A stretch of 64,000 bases of DNA from Paracyclopina nana (taxonomy: Eukaryota > Arthropoda > Copepoda > Cyclopoida > Cyclopettidae): assembly GCA_019096065.1 (NCBI GenBank), contig JAGUCH010000002.1, positions 694,501-758,500 of the forward strand. Direction: 5' to 3'. Below, in pieces: positions 25,501 to 37,900 of the stretch. The translations under genes were made by a program, and so were the position numbers. The notes below the pieces were generated by a model, which worked only from the letters and a program-made list of their open reading frames with translations, did not search any database and was not told the origin of the DNA. Position 1 is the first letter of the stretch. Each line of letters starts with the position of its first letter.

Positions 25501-28014
25501 TTCTGGACTGAACTCAATTTTGTCATGTGGACTTTGTTTAATCTTTCCGTACTTGGCTCAATTTTGTCACTCCAGACTAGGCTGTGTTCTTCAGTACTCA
25601 GTTTTGTCATTCGGGCTCAGTTTCTCAGCTTCTCATTAGACTCAGCTTTACCGTTACAAATTTGTGTTTTTTTAGCTTGTCTGTCCACCCTAACAAAATC
25701 CTGATTGCAACTGGCCAAGGAACATCAGGGCAAGACCGCAAGGAAAATAAGGTACATTTGCCTAAGAAAATCCCAATTTTTTTTTTCAATTTACATTTAA
25801 TTTGATCATGAACAGCCTCATGTCAGAATTTGGAACTCAGCCAGTTTGCAGACTCAGAGCATCATTGGCATTGGTGAGTTTGAAAGGTCAGTGGTGTGCC
25901 TGTCATTCTCCAAGGACAATTCCAACTTTTTGGTGGCTGTTGATGAAGGCTCTGACCACACCATGACAATTTGGGACTTGAACAGCTGTACTCAGCACCA
26001 AGGAGTGGCCAAGATTGCTGAGGCCAAATGCAGCAACAAGGAGACTGTGGTAGCAGCTGAGTTCCATCCCTTGGATCCTGGACTCATTGTCACTTGTGGC
26101 AAAGGCCATGTCAACTTTTGGCATCTCAATGGTATCTTCTCAAATTCCCTACATTTTTCACCTTCAGTTCCAAGTCAAATTTCAAAAAGTAGTTTAAGTT
26201 TCCTATCTCAAAACTAAATTCAAACCAAAAAAGGTTTTTTCCAGAAAAAATCAGAAAAGTCATTAATTCTTGAGATCTAAGCAAAAAAATTGAATTTGAT
26301 ACTTTTAAAGCCATGTGTCTTAATAAATTCTAAGCAGCTAAGTTGAGTTTGTTTTCATTTCTCATAACTGAGCTGAAACAGCTGTTAGTTTGTTTTGTTT
26401 ATTTTGTGGCCGTTTTCCAGCAGGAAACGCCACTTTGGTGAGGAAAACTGGACTGTTTGATGCCAAAGAGAAACCCAAGTATGTGACTTGTTTGGCCTTC
26501 GGCTCCAATGGAGATGTTTTGACGGGAGACTCCAGTGGGAATGTCTTCATTTGGAGGCATGGATACAATGCAGTGACCAAGAGCCTCAAAAAGGTCCACA
26601 ATGGACCAGTTTTCGCCATTTGTGTCCTCAAAGATGGCGCCATAGTGACTGGAGGTGGCAAAGATGGGAAATTGGTCCAATTTGATGCCAACTACAAAAG
26701 CAGTGAAGCATTTGCTGAAATTGATCCGGATCATGGAGGAATCCGGACAATTTGCCAAGGGAGATCCAATCAGCTGATCATTGGCACCACTCACAACTCC
26801 ATTTTGAGTGGAAGCCTCGAGAGCGGAATTGGGACAGTTTTGGGACTGGGACATGATGAAGAAGTGAAGCAGTTGGTCCCATTCAAGCATTTCTTTTTGG
26901 CTTTGGCTCATGACAAAAAACTGAGAATTTGGGATGGCCAAAACCACTTGACAACTTGGAACCACTCACTAAAAGTAACTTTTAAAAACTTGTGATTGCA
27001 ATTTATTAAAGTTGGTTTTTTTATTAATAGGAAGTCCCAAATTCTTGCTGTTTGTCACCAGATGAAAAAAGAGTTTTGGTTGGATTCATCAATGGATCTT
27101 GGATGGTGATGGACATAGAGTCCAAAACAGTAACCTTTGAGTGTCATGACAGCAATGAAGAAATTCAAACTCTTCAGTTCTCTCCAAATGGAGCCATTTT
27201 GGCTATTGGTACCAAGCCTGGGATCATTCATCTGTACCAAGTTTCCAATGAGTGCAGCAAATTTAGCAAAATGGGGAGATGCTCAGTTAACTCAACTTTA
27301 AGTATAAATCATTGAATTAAGCTAAAAAAATATTTTTGTTTTTCAGGAAGATGGCAAAAAGCAAAGGTCTGCCAGCACTGGATCTCCCATCAATTTTGTG
27401 GTAGCAAAAGTTATAAACATTTTAATAAAATTATTTTTTATAATTATTTTAGGGTCAGTCAAATTACAGCCTTGTTATGGACTGGTCTGCAGACAGCTGT
27501 TACATAAGGTCAAATTCACATGAAGCTTCAATAAGCTTTTGTAAGTCAAACTCCAAAAAAAAATTTTAAATATATTTTATAATAGTCAAGGCTAATTTCC
27601 AGGGAATGCCACAACTTGCAGGCAAATTTCAAATGCTGCCACATTGAGAGACACCAAGTGGCAGACTCAGTTTTGCCTCATGTCATTTGACACAATTGGA
27701 ATCTGGCCTGAAACTGTGGATGGCACAGATTTGACTGTGGGCTGCAAAAATGGCAGCAGCAGCCATTTTGTGTCTGGTGATGACTTTGGCAAGCTCAAAC
27801 TCTACACTTACCCAGTGAACTCAACCAAGGTGAAATAAAATCATTTCTTGAAGAAAGACTTTTAAAAATAATATTTCTTAAATTTCAGGCTCAGCACTCT
27901 GTTTATGGTGGGCACAGTTGTGCAGTGACTTCAGTCACTTTTATAAATGATCAAATTTTGGTGTCATCTGGTGGGAAAGACACTTCCATATTTCAATGGA
28001 AATTATCAGCTTAA
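19506..28014 (+). CDS. EML: Echinoderm microtubule-associated protein-like (EML)
   Basis: Ten exons (19506-19705, 20801-21115, 25676-25751, 25816-26131, 26424-26974, 27031-27285, 27347-27400, 27453-27540, 27603-27829, 27889-28014) give about 735 residues with continuous phase. Exon 2 carries the HELP motif (LRGKPVQFF, LDWVYGYRGKDARSNLFLLP, ETGELVYF-type turn) at the start of the TAPE propeller. The rest is WD-repeat sequence characteristic of EML1-4, for example RHYLGHTEEVKW, ATGQG, PHVRIWNS, GKDGKLVQFDANY, SGDDFGKLKLYTYP and the ending GGKDTSIFQWKL. EMLs bind tubulin through the tandem beta-propellers. The short N-terminus lacks a visible coiled-coil; an acceptor-like AG just before the first ATG means 5' exons may be missing. 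Exon 5 has a tandem CAGCAG acceptor (one-codon alternative). Intron 2 (4.6 kb) contains a nested gene on the other strand. Confidence 0.93.
19905..20430. repeat. 11-bp minisatellite AGTCTCAGTAG in EML intron 1
   Basis: About 18 perfect tandem copies of the 11-bp unit AGAGTCTCAGT between 20011 and 20213, flanked on both sides by degenerate copies with insertions such as CCCATTAAGTGG. Perfect homogeneity in the middle suggests recent expansion. Confidence 0.95.
21255..21770. repeat. 20-bp minisatellite GCATCAGCTGTTTGTTTATT in EML intron 2
   Basis: Roughly 24 imperfect units of about 20 bp sharing CATCAGCTGTTTG, starting 140 bp after the exon-2 donor. The repeat includes E-box-like CAGCTG in every unit. 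Cys/Leu-rich open frames across it are repeat by-products. Confidence 0.9.
21880..24123 (-). CDS. LPCAT/AGPAT-family lysophospholipid acyltransferase
   Basis: Three exons (23840-24123, 22217-22606, 21880-22156) encode about 316 residues. The N-terminal part has a hydrophobic segment (LTPILIPIRFLVLLIVVTLA). The PlsC acyltransferase core follows: motif I with catalytic His-Asp (APHSTFLD), a region with VSRQEN, VSREDPESRQKT, motif III FPEGSTSN, and motif IV-like FKPGAFVPGKPVQP. The order and wording match LPCAT1/2/4, enzymes that reacylate lysophosphatidylcholine and related lipids at ER or lipid-droplet membranes. The downstream YPNEVDTVTWTW and LGVPTNDLTFE segments also match that subfamily. 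It stops soon after them, so the C-terminal EF-hands of LPCAT1/2 are absent, and it has no KDEL-type ending (ends KSKHE). The gene lies entirely inside intron 2 of the EML gene on the opposite strand. The choice of acceptor for exon 2 is fixed by phase (AG joined to G) and by alignment. Confidence 0.9.
22900..23540. repeat. Tandemly duplicated repeat-rich intron segment
   Basis: A ~290-bp block is present twice in tandem: GTGACCTGCTAGTCAAAATT occurs at about 22919 and again near 23208, and GTAACTCATGGTTGAAACT recurs near 23052 and 23366. The block itself consists of degenerate AAAAGTAACCTCC-like units. It lies in intron 1 of the LPCAT gene. Confidence 0.8.
24300..24360. promoter_or_regulatory. 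CG-rich segment upstream of the LPCAT gene
   Basis: In otherwise AT-rich DNA, GGCGCATGCGCGG (24309-24321) matches the NRF1-type palindrome GCGCATGCGC, followed by an alternating (CG)n run at about 24327-24343 that could adopt Z-DNA. It lies about 190 bp upstream of the LPCAT start codon on the minus strand, a plausible promoter position. The functional role is inference. Confidence 0.4.
24690..25620. repeat. 20-bp minisatellite GGACTCAGTTTTGTCATTCC in EML intron 2
   Basis: About 40 imperfect units of the type GACTCAGTTTTGTCATTCCG, with variants such as GACTCAATATTGTAATTCCC, running up to 55 bp before EML exon 3. The CTCAG core is shared with several other arrays of the window. Confidence 0.92.
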
Positions 28015-28310
28015 ACTTCTATGAAATAAACTAGTCTAACTCCTAGAAAAACACCCAGGCATCTTTTCACTTTTTTTCAAAGCTCAAAAACTCAAAATAG
28101 CAGCTTTTTGGCTTATTTAGTATTTCATTTAGAAATAAATTCATTTTTGCAAATCTGTCAAAAAGGCCAATAAAGTGTCACTTTTTAGCTTTGCAAAAAT
28201 CTTTCATTTCACTTGCAAGCTGTAGCAGCACTTTGGATAATTTATGGGATAAATGTTAAAAAGGGGCATTAAAGCGCACCTTATGTGATTCAGTTGACAC
28301 AGCTTCTAGT

Positions 28311-28341
28311 CACATCAACCTGAGGGCTATTGTAACCCAAA

Positions 28342-28393
<52 letters not shown>

Positions 28394-28929
28394 TGAAAGC
28401 TTATGCTCTGGGTGTTTGTTTGGTAGTAATTTTAAAATCCTGGCCTAGCGCTTCCCATATCATCAAATTTTAAAAAACTTCTAGCGCCGAAAGCATTGAC
28501 TTGGTCGGATTTTGTATGTATACCCCCAATAAAATTACAAGATCTATCTTTCTTTATTTCATAAGAAAATTGCTAGGATGCCCTGGAATCGAAATACAGT
28601 GGTGGCAGGTTTCTTCTTTGTCAAATGGCGTGAATTCATCAGTGGATGATGCGACCACAATATCTCGATTCCTGGGCATCCTAGCAATTTTTGTATGAAG
28701 TTAAGAAATATAGATCTCGCAATTCTAGTGGGGGTATATTAACATACAAAATCCGACCAAGTCAATGCTTTCGGCGCTAGAAGTTTTTTAAAATTTGATG
28801 ATATGGGAAGCGCTAGGCCAGGATTTTAAAATTACTACCAAACAAACACCCAGAGCATAAGCTTTCAGAATATGTATATATTTTAGGTGGGCAATTTTTT
28901 TGGGTTGCAATAGCTCTCAGGTTGATGTG
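28311..28929. mobile_element. 619-bp palindromic (foldback) MITE
   Basis: Starts CACATCAACCTGAG and ends CTCAGGTTGATGTG, flanked on both sides by TAGT (28307-28310 and 28930-28933), read as a 4-bp target duplication. The two halves are inverse copies of each other over roughly 270 bp each, for example GACTTGGTCGGATTTTGTATGT near 28499 and its inverse near 28745. A (TA)n tract at about 28346-28391 is present only in the left half. No coding capacity. It lies about 300 bp downstream of the EML stop codon. Confidence 0.85.
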
Positions 28930-29109
28930 TAGTGAAAAAGCCACGGTCTAAATGGCAACTAAGATAGCGCAAAAAGTTCTTTAGTCGGCTTCTTGTCGTG
29001 TATGCAAATGAAATAAAGCGGTAAGTCTACAAAGACTTTATATCCCATTCAGAGTTGAGACAGAAGGGAAATATCTTTTACTACAGTACTTCATGCTCAA
29101 GAAAGATGA

Positions 29110-30245
29110 TTTAGACAGTTAAGTACTGTCTTTCAAGTACTGCACAGTCTCAAGAACTCAAGTCTTGACAGCTCAAGTCTCAACAACTAAGTCTCAACAA
29201 GTCCGGTCTCAGCAAGTTGAATCTCAGCAAGCAGAGCATCAAAAAGTGTAGCGTTAGCTTCAAAGAGTAAAGTCTCAGCAAGTCAAGACTCAGCAAATAA
29301 AGTTTCAAGTCTCTGCAAGTCAAGTCTCAGCAAGTCAAGTCTCTGCAAGTCAAATCTGTACATGCCAAGTCCCGTCAAGAGAAGTCTCTTAATGTCAAGT
29401 ATCAGCAAGACAGGTCTCAGCAAGTCAAGTCTTCGCAAGTCAAATCTCAGCAAGTCAAGTCTTTGCAAGTCAATTCACAGCTAATCAAGTCTTTGCAAAT
29501 CAAGTCTTTGCAATTCAAGTCTTCGCAAGCCAAATCTCAGCAAGTCAAGTCTTCGCAAGTCAATTCACAGCAAGTCAAGTCTTTGCAAATCAAGTGTTTG
29601 CCATTCGAGTCTCATCAATTGAAGTCTCATCACCTCACATCATGTCTCAGCAAGGTCATTCTCAGCAAGTCATGTACCTGCAATGCAAGTTATGCAAGCC
29701 TGGTCCCACCAAGACAAATCCCAAGTCTCAGTGCAAAGTCTCAGTAATTCCAGAATGGGCAAACTTAGTCCTAGCCTTCCAAATCTCAGAAATCAAAGTC
29801 TCAGCAACCCCAGTCTCAGCAAATTAAGTCTCAGCAAATTAAGTCTCAGCAACCAAAGTCTCAGCAACCAAAGTCTCAGCAACCAAAGTCTCAGCAATCC
29901 AAGTCTCAGCAACCCAAGTCATCGCAAGTCAAGTCTATGCAAGTCAAGTCTCAAGTGAGATTTTAGTAAGCAAAGTCTCAACAAGTCAAGTCTCAGCAAC
30001 AAGTCTCAGCAGCAACAAGTCTCAGCAACCCAAGTCTCAGCAACTCAAGTCTCAGCAACTCAAGTCTCAGCAATCCAAGTCTCAGCAACTAAAGTCTCAG
30101 CAATCCAAGTCTCAGCAACCCAAGTCTCAGCAACCCAAATCATAGCAACCCAAGTCATATCAACCCAAGTCATAGCAACCCAAGTCTCATCAAATTAAGT
30201 CTCAGCACGTTAAATCTCAGCAAATAAAGTCTTAGTAGTCTCAGC
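29110..30245. repeat. 15-bp minisatellite AAGTCTCAGCAACCC / GTCTCAGCAAGTCAA
   Basis: More than 60 imperfect ~15-bp units. The left part favours CAAGTCTCAGCAAGT and CAAGTCTTTGCAAAT, the right part AAGTCTCAGCAACCC, so it shows regional homogenisation. Frames across it are repeat by-products. Confidence 0.92.
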
Positions 30246-30929
30246 ATGCGTTCTGCTGTTAAAAAGATCCTGTTTCCCTTTATGGGAGAAAAGGTTAGGA
30301 GATTCTCACAGCAATTTGTGCAAGTCATCATTTTGCCAATTTTGGATTCACTTGGTTTTGGAGTGCCTATTTATGCCTCGAAAAAAGTGAGCACACACAT
30401 TGCTAATGATGATCTCATATTGATTTTTGTTTTGGCGAGTTACCAAGCAAATTCCCAGAATTCGAAATGATCATGGCGGATCTTGAAAATGTGGGTGTGG
30501 CTGCTACAAAAATGCGTGATTTTCGAGCCTCAGAGAGCTTGAGCAATTAGAGACGCAGACAGACGCAGACAAGCTTATTATTATTATTGTGCCTTTTTGC
30601 AAGCCAATCTCGTCGAAAACCACATGCAACTTCAGGATCAAGAGTCAAAATTAAATTAATGCTATAAAAGTTCAGATCATGAAGATTTGAAATTAATTTT
30701 AAGCCGAGATTTGATTTATAGCAAATATGAGATGAAAAAGATAAAAGGATATTTTCCTGAATATATAAGCAAGATGTTATTAAGCTATAAGTCTTATGCA
30801 GATAATGTAAAAGTGAGGTATTGTTTATATGGTTTATCTATACATGAAGTACAACAAAATTATAAATTATTGAACTATACTTCATTGAGGTACATTAATG
30901 AAATGCCATAGTTACATAGAAGATATAAC

Positions 30930-31445
30930 AGAAAATTATCAGAGATATAATTAAAATATTTCAGGGATTTAACCGAAATATTTCAGAGATTTAACAGAGA
31001 TATATCAGAGATACACCAAAGATATACCTAAAACATATAGGAAATATACCAGAGATATACCAGTGATATTAGGGAAATATGCCAGAAATATATAAGAAAT
31101 ATGAAAAAGATATAACATTAGAGAGAGATATCAGAAATATACCAGAGATATGAAAAATATATACCAGTGATATAGGAGAGACATATCAGAAATATACCAG
31201 AGAAATACCAGATATTTGAAAAAGATATACCAGTGATATAGGAGAGACACATCAGAAATATACCAGAGAAATACCAAAGATATGAAAAAGATATACCAGT
31301 GATATAGGAGAGATATATCAGAAATATACCAGAGATATACCAAAGATATGAAAAAGATATACCAGTGATATAGGAGAGATATATCAGAAATATACCAGAG
31401 TTATGAAAAAGATATACCAGTGATATAGGAGAGATACATTATTTA
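30930..31445. repeat. GATATACCAGAGATAT minisatellite with ~60-bp higher-order unit
   Basis: Short units such as GATATACCAGAGATAT combine into a higher-order unit of about 55-75 bp (GAAAAAGATATACCAGTGAT followed by AGGAGAGATATATCAGAAAT) repeated about five times between 31140 and 31430. Confidence 0.88.
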
Positions 31446-31999
31446 GTACCACAGATACACGAAAATTATCAAACTCTGTCATAATTCAGCCAGATATTGG
31501 CCACACATAAAGTTCCACTAGGGATTTATAGTAGGATTTATAGGTGATTTCAGCCAGGCCAAATCACTTCAGCTAAATAATCCTGACATTTTTACAACTG
31601 TCTGAAGAAGGTCTGACCAAAAATTTAATCGCCCTCAATAAAGATATGCCAAAAGGCTTTCAATGGCTTTAAAGTGTTGCTATCAGTGAGAGACCAAAAT
31701 CCAGAGCAAAATCCTGGTGATATTGTAAACAATTGCGCCATGCAAGATGCTGCAAGCATCTTTGAGAGAAGCACAGCGGGGCAAACGGTACGAAAAAACC
31801 TCACCTGATTCTCAAGCCTTGCGGGTGAAAAATGACTTTTTTATGGCCCTATTTTTCCCAGTGTGTGCGTCCACCAGGCGCATTTTGCTGTGCTGTGCGC
31901 TACGCAAGAAAGATTCTTCTTCAAAATCTTCAGTCGCCTTTGTGACCCGAACCACAGTGGATTATTCCCTACACTGGCACCAAAAACAATCCTGACGCC

Positions 32000-34900
32000 A
32001 TGAGGGTGAGTTGGTATTTTTATTGCGAAATGGTCAGCTGACGCCGGCCGAGGCTGGCTGAGATGCGGGCCGGTGCGGCGGGCGCGTTCTGCCCTGACCC
32101 GTGCGCGCTCTGCAAAATGTAAACAAACTCAATTAAACTTGAGCTACCAGAGTTTTGAGGCCGAAAATAGCCAGAAAATTAATGAATTTACTTAAATTGA
32201 CGGCATAATTAGCCCATAAATGTCGGAAATGAAGGAGAACTGATCTTTTTGGCGGAAATTGAGCCGTTTTATGGCAGTAATTCACGTTTTTCGGAAATTG
32301 CAGCCAACAACAGTGATTTTTTTTAATTATAAAAAGCTGGCTTCAAAATGAGTGACAAGATGTAAAAAAACACTGATGGCAACTTTTGTGCATGCATTAT
32401 TATTATTACTATGGTGCACAGTGGGCGTGAGAGCCAAAATGGTGTCAGAATTTTTCCCATATTTGAAAATCCTCCATTATTACCAGACTAATTTGTGAGA
32501 AAACTGTTTGATTTCCAGTATGCAATCTTGAGTCAAATCCTGTGCTGTGATTAACTCAGGCATAGCTAAGACAAATTAATGAACTTGGCCAGCCATGAAT
32601 ATAATACTTTTCATAAAAATAAGTACATTTTTTCTTTTACTGAGCTTGCACTTAAACTTGGAGCCATCTGCTTTGGATTTTTGTAGCTTTTCGAATATAT
32701 TTTGCTAATGCTCAGATGCAAAAGATGCAATAATTTATGGCAAGAATAGCCAAAGGGCCATTTTTGTAAGTATCAAATATTCCCCCGAGCTTTTCGAATT
32801 TGACAATCATTTTTTGCTAATTTCCATATATAAAGTTTCAAAAACTTCCTTTTTCATGCAATTTTGCATGTGTTTTTCGGATTTTTAAAATAAGTCCTCT
32901 CTGATTTATGACTTAAAAAGTAAAAATAAGAAGTTAAAGTAATTTGGAAAATTGCAACTTAAATAATCATGTTAGCGTTCAAATCACAGCTGAATTTTGC
33001 TTGCTTTTTTGAAGGAAACGAAAATAAAACAATCTTGGCCAGTGTGTGTGTTTGAACAATGTCAGAAGTATTTTATAAAAAGATTTCACAATGCAGTTTT
33101 TGGCTCTACTTTGTAATCGGATTAACTCATTTCTTGGTAGGGAAAAAATAATAATTAACTTTTGCTCATGTGAGCCAACTTTTTATGCCCAAAATTATCG
33201 TGTTCAGACACATCAATTACATTCAAGGTCTTTTTTCGATCTATCTTCTTCTTCTTAATAAAGGGATGAGAAATAGACAAAACATGTGGGCTGAATTCCA
33301 ACAAGATTGCTTTTTCCATTAATTTGTCATTTTTCATTTACACTTCGCCTCTGCATTCATTTAAAAATGTATTTTGGTCCATTTTTATACATATTGGTCC
33401 ATTTTTTATCCTAAGATACATTTTGGTCCACTTGTATCTTTTTCATAAATTTTGCAGCATTTTTCATATTTTGATCCATTATTTACAATCTAGTCCATTT
33501 TTTTATTTGTATTTGGTTCCTTTTGTAGAATTTCGGTCCATTTTGTTGGATTTTGATCCATTTTGTTGAATTATGGTTTTTTTAATAACAAGCTCTACTT
33601 TCCTATTACAACTTTGGGCTAAATTGGGCCAAATTTGGGCCAAAAGATGCAATTTGTCAACTATAAAACAATTTAATTGATCCTTGTTGATCCTTTTAGA
33701 TCAAGTAGGTCAAATTTGTCCATTTAGATCGAGTTGATCCTTTTAGATCAAGTAGGTCAAATTTGTCCATTTAGATCAAGTTGGTCCAATTAGATCAAGT
33801 TGGTCTAATAAGATCAAGTACTTCCATTTAGATTTAGTTGGTCCTTTTAGATCAAGTTGGTCCAGTTAGATCAAGTTGGTCCTTTTAGATCAAGTTGGTC
33901 CAGTTTTATCAAGTTGGTCCAGTTAGATCAAGTTGGTCCTTTTAGATCATGTTGGTCCAGTTAGATCAAGTTGGTCCAGTTAGATCAAGTTAGTCCATTT
34001 ATATCAATTTTTTGATTTAGATCAAGTTGGTCCATTTAGATCAAGTTGGTCCATTTAGATCAAGTTGGTCCATTTAGATCAAGTTAGTCCAATTAGATCA
34101 GGTTGGTCCAATTAGATCTAGTTGGTCCTTTTACATCAAGTTGGTCCATTAAGATCAAGTTGGTCCTTTTAGATCAAGTCGGTCCATTTATATCTAGTTG
34201 CTCCAAGTAGGTCTAGTTGGTCCTTTTAGATCAAGTTCTTCCATTTTTATCAAGTAAGTCCATTTTACACCTTTTGGTACCACTTTTACTACTGATTGGC
34301 AGATTTAGGTCCATTTTGATTGATGTCATCATTTCTCATCAATTTAGTGCATTTTTGAAGTATTTCAGCTAACACATTGACAAAAATAGTATAAATTACC
34401 TTTGCTTTTTAGACATGTATTTTCAGCCTAGTTTATTATGGTGATTGCAGTTTTTTTTTCTATCATGGTGTGTGACAGAAAAAAGGTGACCAAGCTCAAT
34501 TATTTTTCTCAAGTCAAGGTCTTTTGTCTCTGATGATATGCTCAATTCCAGCCAGTCAAAAAGATCATTCTTCATTGCTACATAGAAGCAAGCAGATTGG
34601 CAAATAATAAGTATGGGCTGATTGTACACTTTTAAGTTTGAAATGATGTCATAGCCTTAGTCACGACTCTTGTGGTTCTTTAAGAACTAATTGTGCTGGT
34701 ATCTTCAGTTACCAGCAAAAAATCTTGGGAAAACATGACTTTGCCACATTATTGCATTTTTTCTTTTGTTTGATTGTTCAAAGTAACTCAAGCTCATCAA
34801 AGTAATGGCAGACCACTTATGATAATGGACTGGAATGGTGAAATGGGCCTTAATGCATGTTAAAATTTGTCAAAATTTGTTTGCCAAGACAAATTTTTTT

Positions 34901-37900
34901 TAGATAAAATTCACTTTACATTTTGACAAAAGGACCTTACTGAAGAGCTATTAAATTTGAGCAAATGTTTTTTCAAAAGAAATCTTGTCAAATCACGTGA
35001 ATATTAAACTATAAGCATAAAACTTGATAAAGGAATTTTTTTAAATCTATTTTCTTGACTTTTTAGGTAAAATCGCAGCTACTTTTTGTGGCTGTTCTCC
35101 TTTTGATTGAGGGGGGACAAGCACAAAAGCAGGGCGTGTCCACAATTTTTGGGCGGAGACCTTCCACAGCTGCAAGGATTAACCAGTCTCAAGATGGAAG
35201 AAGTGGTAAATCCTTGTTAGCTACATTTCCATTCAATGCCAGACATCAACATGATGAGCATAACCATCATCATCATCACCATCACCATGAGGAACAGGTA
35301 TGGAAAACACACCCACTTTTTTCTAGGCATAAATTGTGTATTTATTTATGCACTATGATGACCACTTGACCATGTACACAAGTCCTTAAACTAAGACATA
35401 TCGATCAATCCATCGACCTTGACTAAATCTTTTTTTTTTCACACTCCACATAAGTGAGTAAAAATTCAGTCAAAATCTTGAGTCCTTATGCAGAAAAGGT
35501 TTCAATGTCAACATTTGGTTAAGTGACTGGTATGTTAATTTCAATGGTCTGGCAGAATCTGTCGTCAATAGATTACAAACCCTTTGCTATGTTGCTTTGT
35601 CTATGAATACACTATTCGCGTATCAAGTAGCTTTGACTGGATGCTTGCCCACTTTTTGCCATTCTAGAGACATTTCAAATTTGATCACTTATGTAAAAAT
35701 TTCTATGAAAACTCTTCTCTTTAAGGCCCGAAGATTTCTTCTGAATTTTTGCTCACTTATAAAAGTGGCGAAAAAAATTTTTTGCAAAGACAATGATGAT
35801 TTGAAGTGGTTCTAAGTTGATTATGCTAATCTTGTCCACTTTAAAGCAAGGATAGAACAATGGCATGTAGTACTACAAATCTCCTCTTTTATTACCATCT
35901 ATTCTCCTAAAGTTATGGCCATGTTTTAGCTCTCCTAAGTCCAGACATAAAATCTTGGAGTCATGAGTGAAATGATGCAGATTACACTCTTTTTCAGGAT
36001 GCTGCTGCAAGGGGTTCAAGGCAGGGAGATTTGCCAGCAGAAACCAATTTTGCCCTGGACATTGGCACAATTGCAGCAGCTGGAGAAAGATGTGTGGACA
36101 AGGTTGTCATGGTCCAAGAAACTGAGTATGATGATGAGATCCTTTGCAGACACAGCTACAGTGAAAGATGTCACATCACCTACAAAACTGACTATGAGCC
36201 ACAGCAAGAGGAAGAGTGTGAGGACAACTACAAGAAAAAGTGCTACATTGAGTTCAAAAATGTGGCCAGCCAAGAGCAAGTCCAGTTCTGCTTCACACCT
36301 CTGGTGAAAAATTGCAACACTCCTGGGCCAACTGAGTGCACCACTGAATACAGATCTGAGTGTACCACAAGGTAAAAACACCAAATTGATTTTAATTTTG
36401 GAGTTTAGTACAGCTTGTCATCTTTGATTGAGCTCAGAAGGCGATTTTACTTTTAATCACTTATTTTGATTGCGCAATAACTTTTTGCTAAAAATTTGTC
36501 CAAAGATGCAAAATCAGTTAATGTCATCTGTCTGGTTCAAACTTTTGAGTTAGAAGCTTTCATTCAATTAAAAATTATATAGCTTCAACTTTGGTCATGT
36601 TAGTACTTCAATTGAAAAAAGCAAAGCTAGGATGTTACATTCTGAATCATTGCGAAAACATCTCATGTTAAGGTCAGATTTTGCCATTCTGATTCATCAT
36701 TTTCCAGCCTGACTTGAGTAATTCTAGGCTGTATTTTTTGGCCCTTGTCCTCTGGTATCCTCAGCAATTTGAGCTTGACCTTTTCATTTCCAATCTTCAG
36801 GTATCATGAGCATGAGGTGGAAGAAGACACTCCGATTTGCAGGGAAGAGCAGGAACAAAAATGCCAACAAGTCACTCAAGTAAGTGCTAAAAAGTCTGCC
36901 AACTAGCCAAGCCAACCAATTGGGTTTTTTAGGGATACTCCACCAAAGAGGAATGTACCAAGTGGCCCATCACCAGGTGCACACTGGACAAAAAGGTGGT
37001 CAAAAAATACACACCTGAGACGGAGTGCAAAAAAGTGCCATTCCAACTGTGTGGACCTTCAGGATGTCCAGTGGAGCCCGGAAAGGAGCAGTGCTTTGAC
37101 AAGTCTGAAACGGTAATAAATGCATTTCAATGTGGGGAAAATTGACAAGACATTCTTGACATTGATGACCAAGGATGGTTGAATCTGTCCTAAACCTGAA
37201 ATGGCTTCACATCCTCTCAAAATGGTCACTCCTAGTTAGGCTTTGTGTCATTGTTGTAAAAGTGTGGCAAAAGTTGGGGGGAAAAATTACTTTAAAAGAT
37301 AGCGATAATGTCTTAGCTAGTAGTAATTTTTAACAGGGCTTTAATAATAAAAGATGACCTTGGGCAGTACAAATGCATGCCTCAATTTTATGATGGGTTC
37401 AGGAATAAGCCTAAGCTATAATAAATTTTAAGAGTTAGAATGAAATAAGCCTTTAAGGCTCAACATCATGTGTAAAATCCAACTGAACTCCATGATTTGT
37501 TTCACTTCTGATTTTTTTATGCATTGAGCAATTTGAGGAGTAGCAATTTTTGCAAATGATTCCAAGGTCCTCATCTAGGTCCAATTTTGCTGATTTATTA
37601 TTGCACATGCTCAAAATTACAGCAACCCTTTGTGTGCATGTCTGTACAGCAAGCAAATTATTACAGGTGGTGCAAGAGGTGCCAGAGGAGCAATGTACAT
37701 TGGAGCCTCAAAGAGAGTGCAAACAAGTGACCAAATTGGTACCACTGCTCAAGCCAGCTGAAGAGTGTGTGGACATTCCCAAAGAAGTGTGTGTGAGACA
37801 AAGGAAAAACCCAAGAAGGATTCAGAAGCCCATTGTGAAAAAGTGGTGCTATACTCCCACTAAAGAGTCTGGATTGTTGCCACCTGCACCTGCTCCAAGG

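Larger units (their letters stand above)
28930..31999. other. Repeat-rich intergenic region, no gene seen
   Basis: Two minisatellites (annotated separately) occupy most of it. Frames at 30246-30470 and 31747-31995 have no recognisable domain or splice context. The last few hundred bases probably contain the promoter and 5' UTR of the Cys-rich/LNR gene that starts at 32000. Confidence 0.45.

Noticed and set aside
30246-30470. Open frame of 74 codons at the end of a minisatellite
   Set aside because: No domain, no neighbouring splice structure, and it begins in repeat sequence.
31747-31995. Open frame of 82 codons before the Cys-rich/LNR gene
   Set aside because: Better explained as 5' UTR or promoter sequence of the gene whose two-codon first exon starts at 32000.
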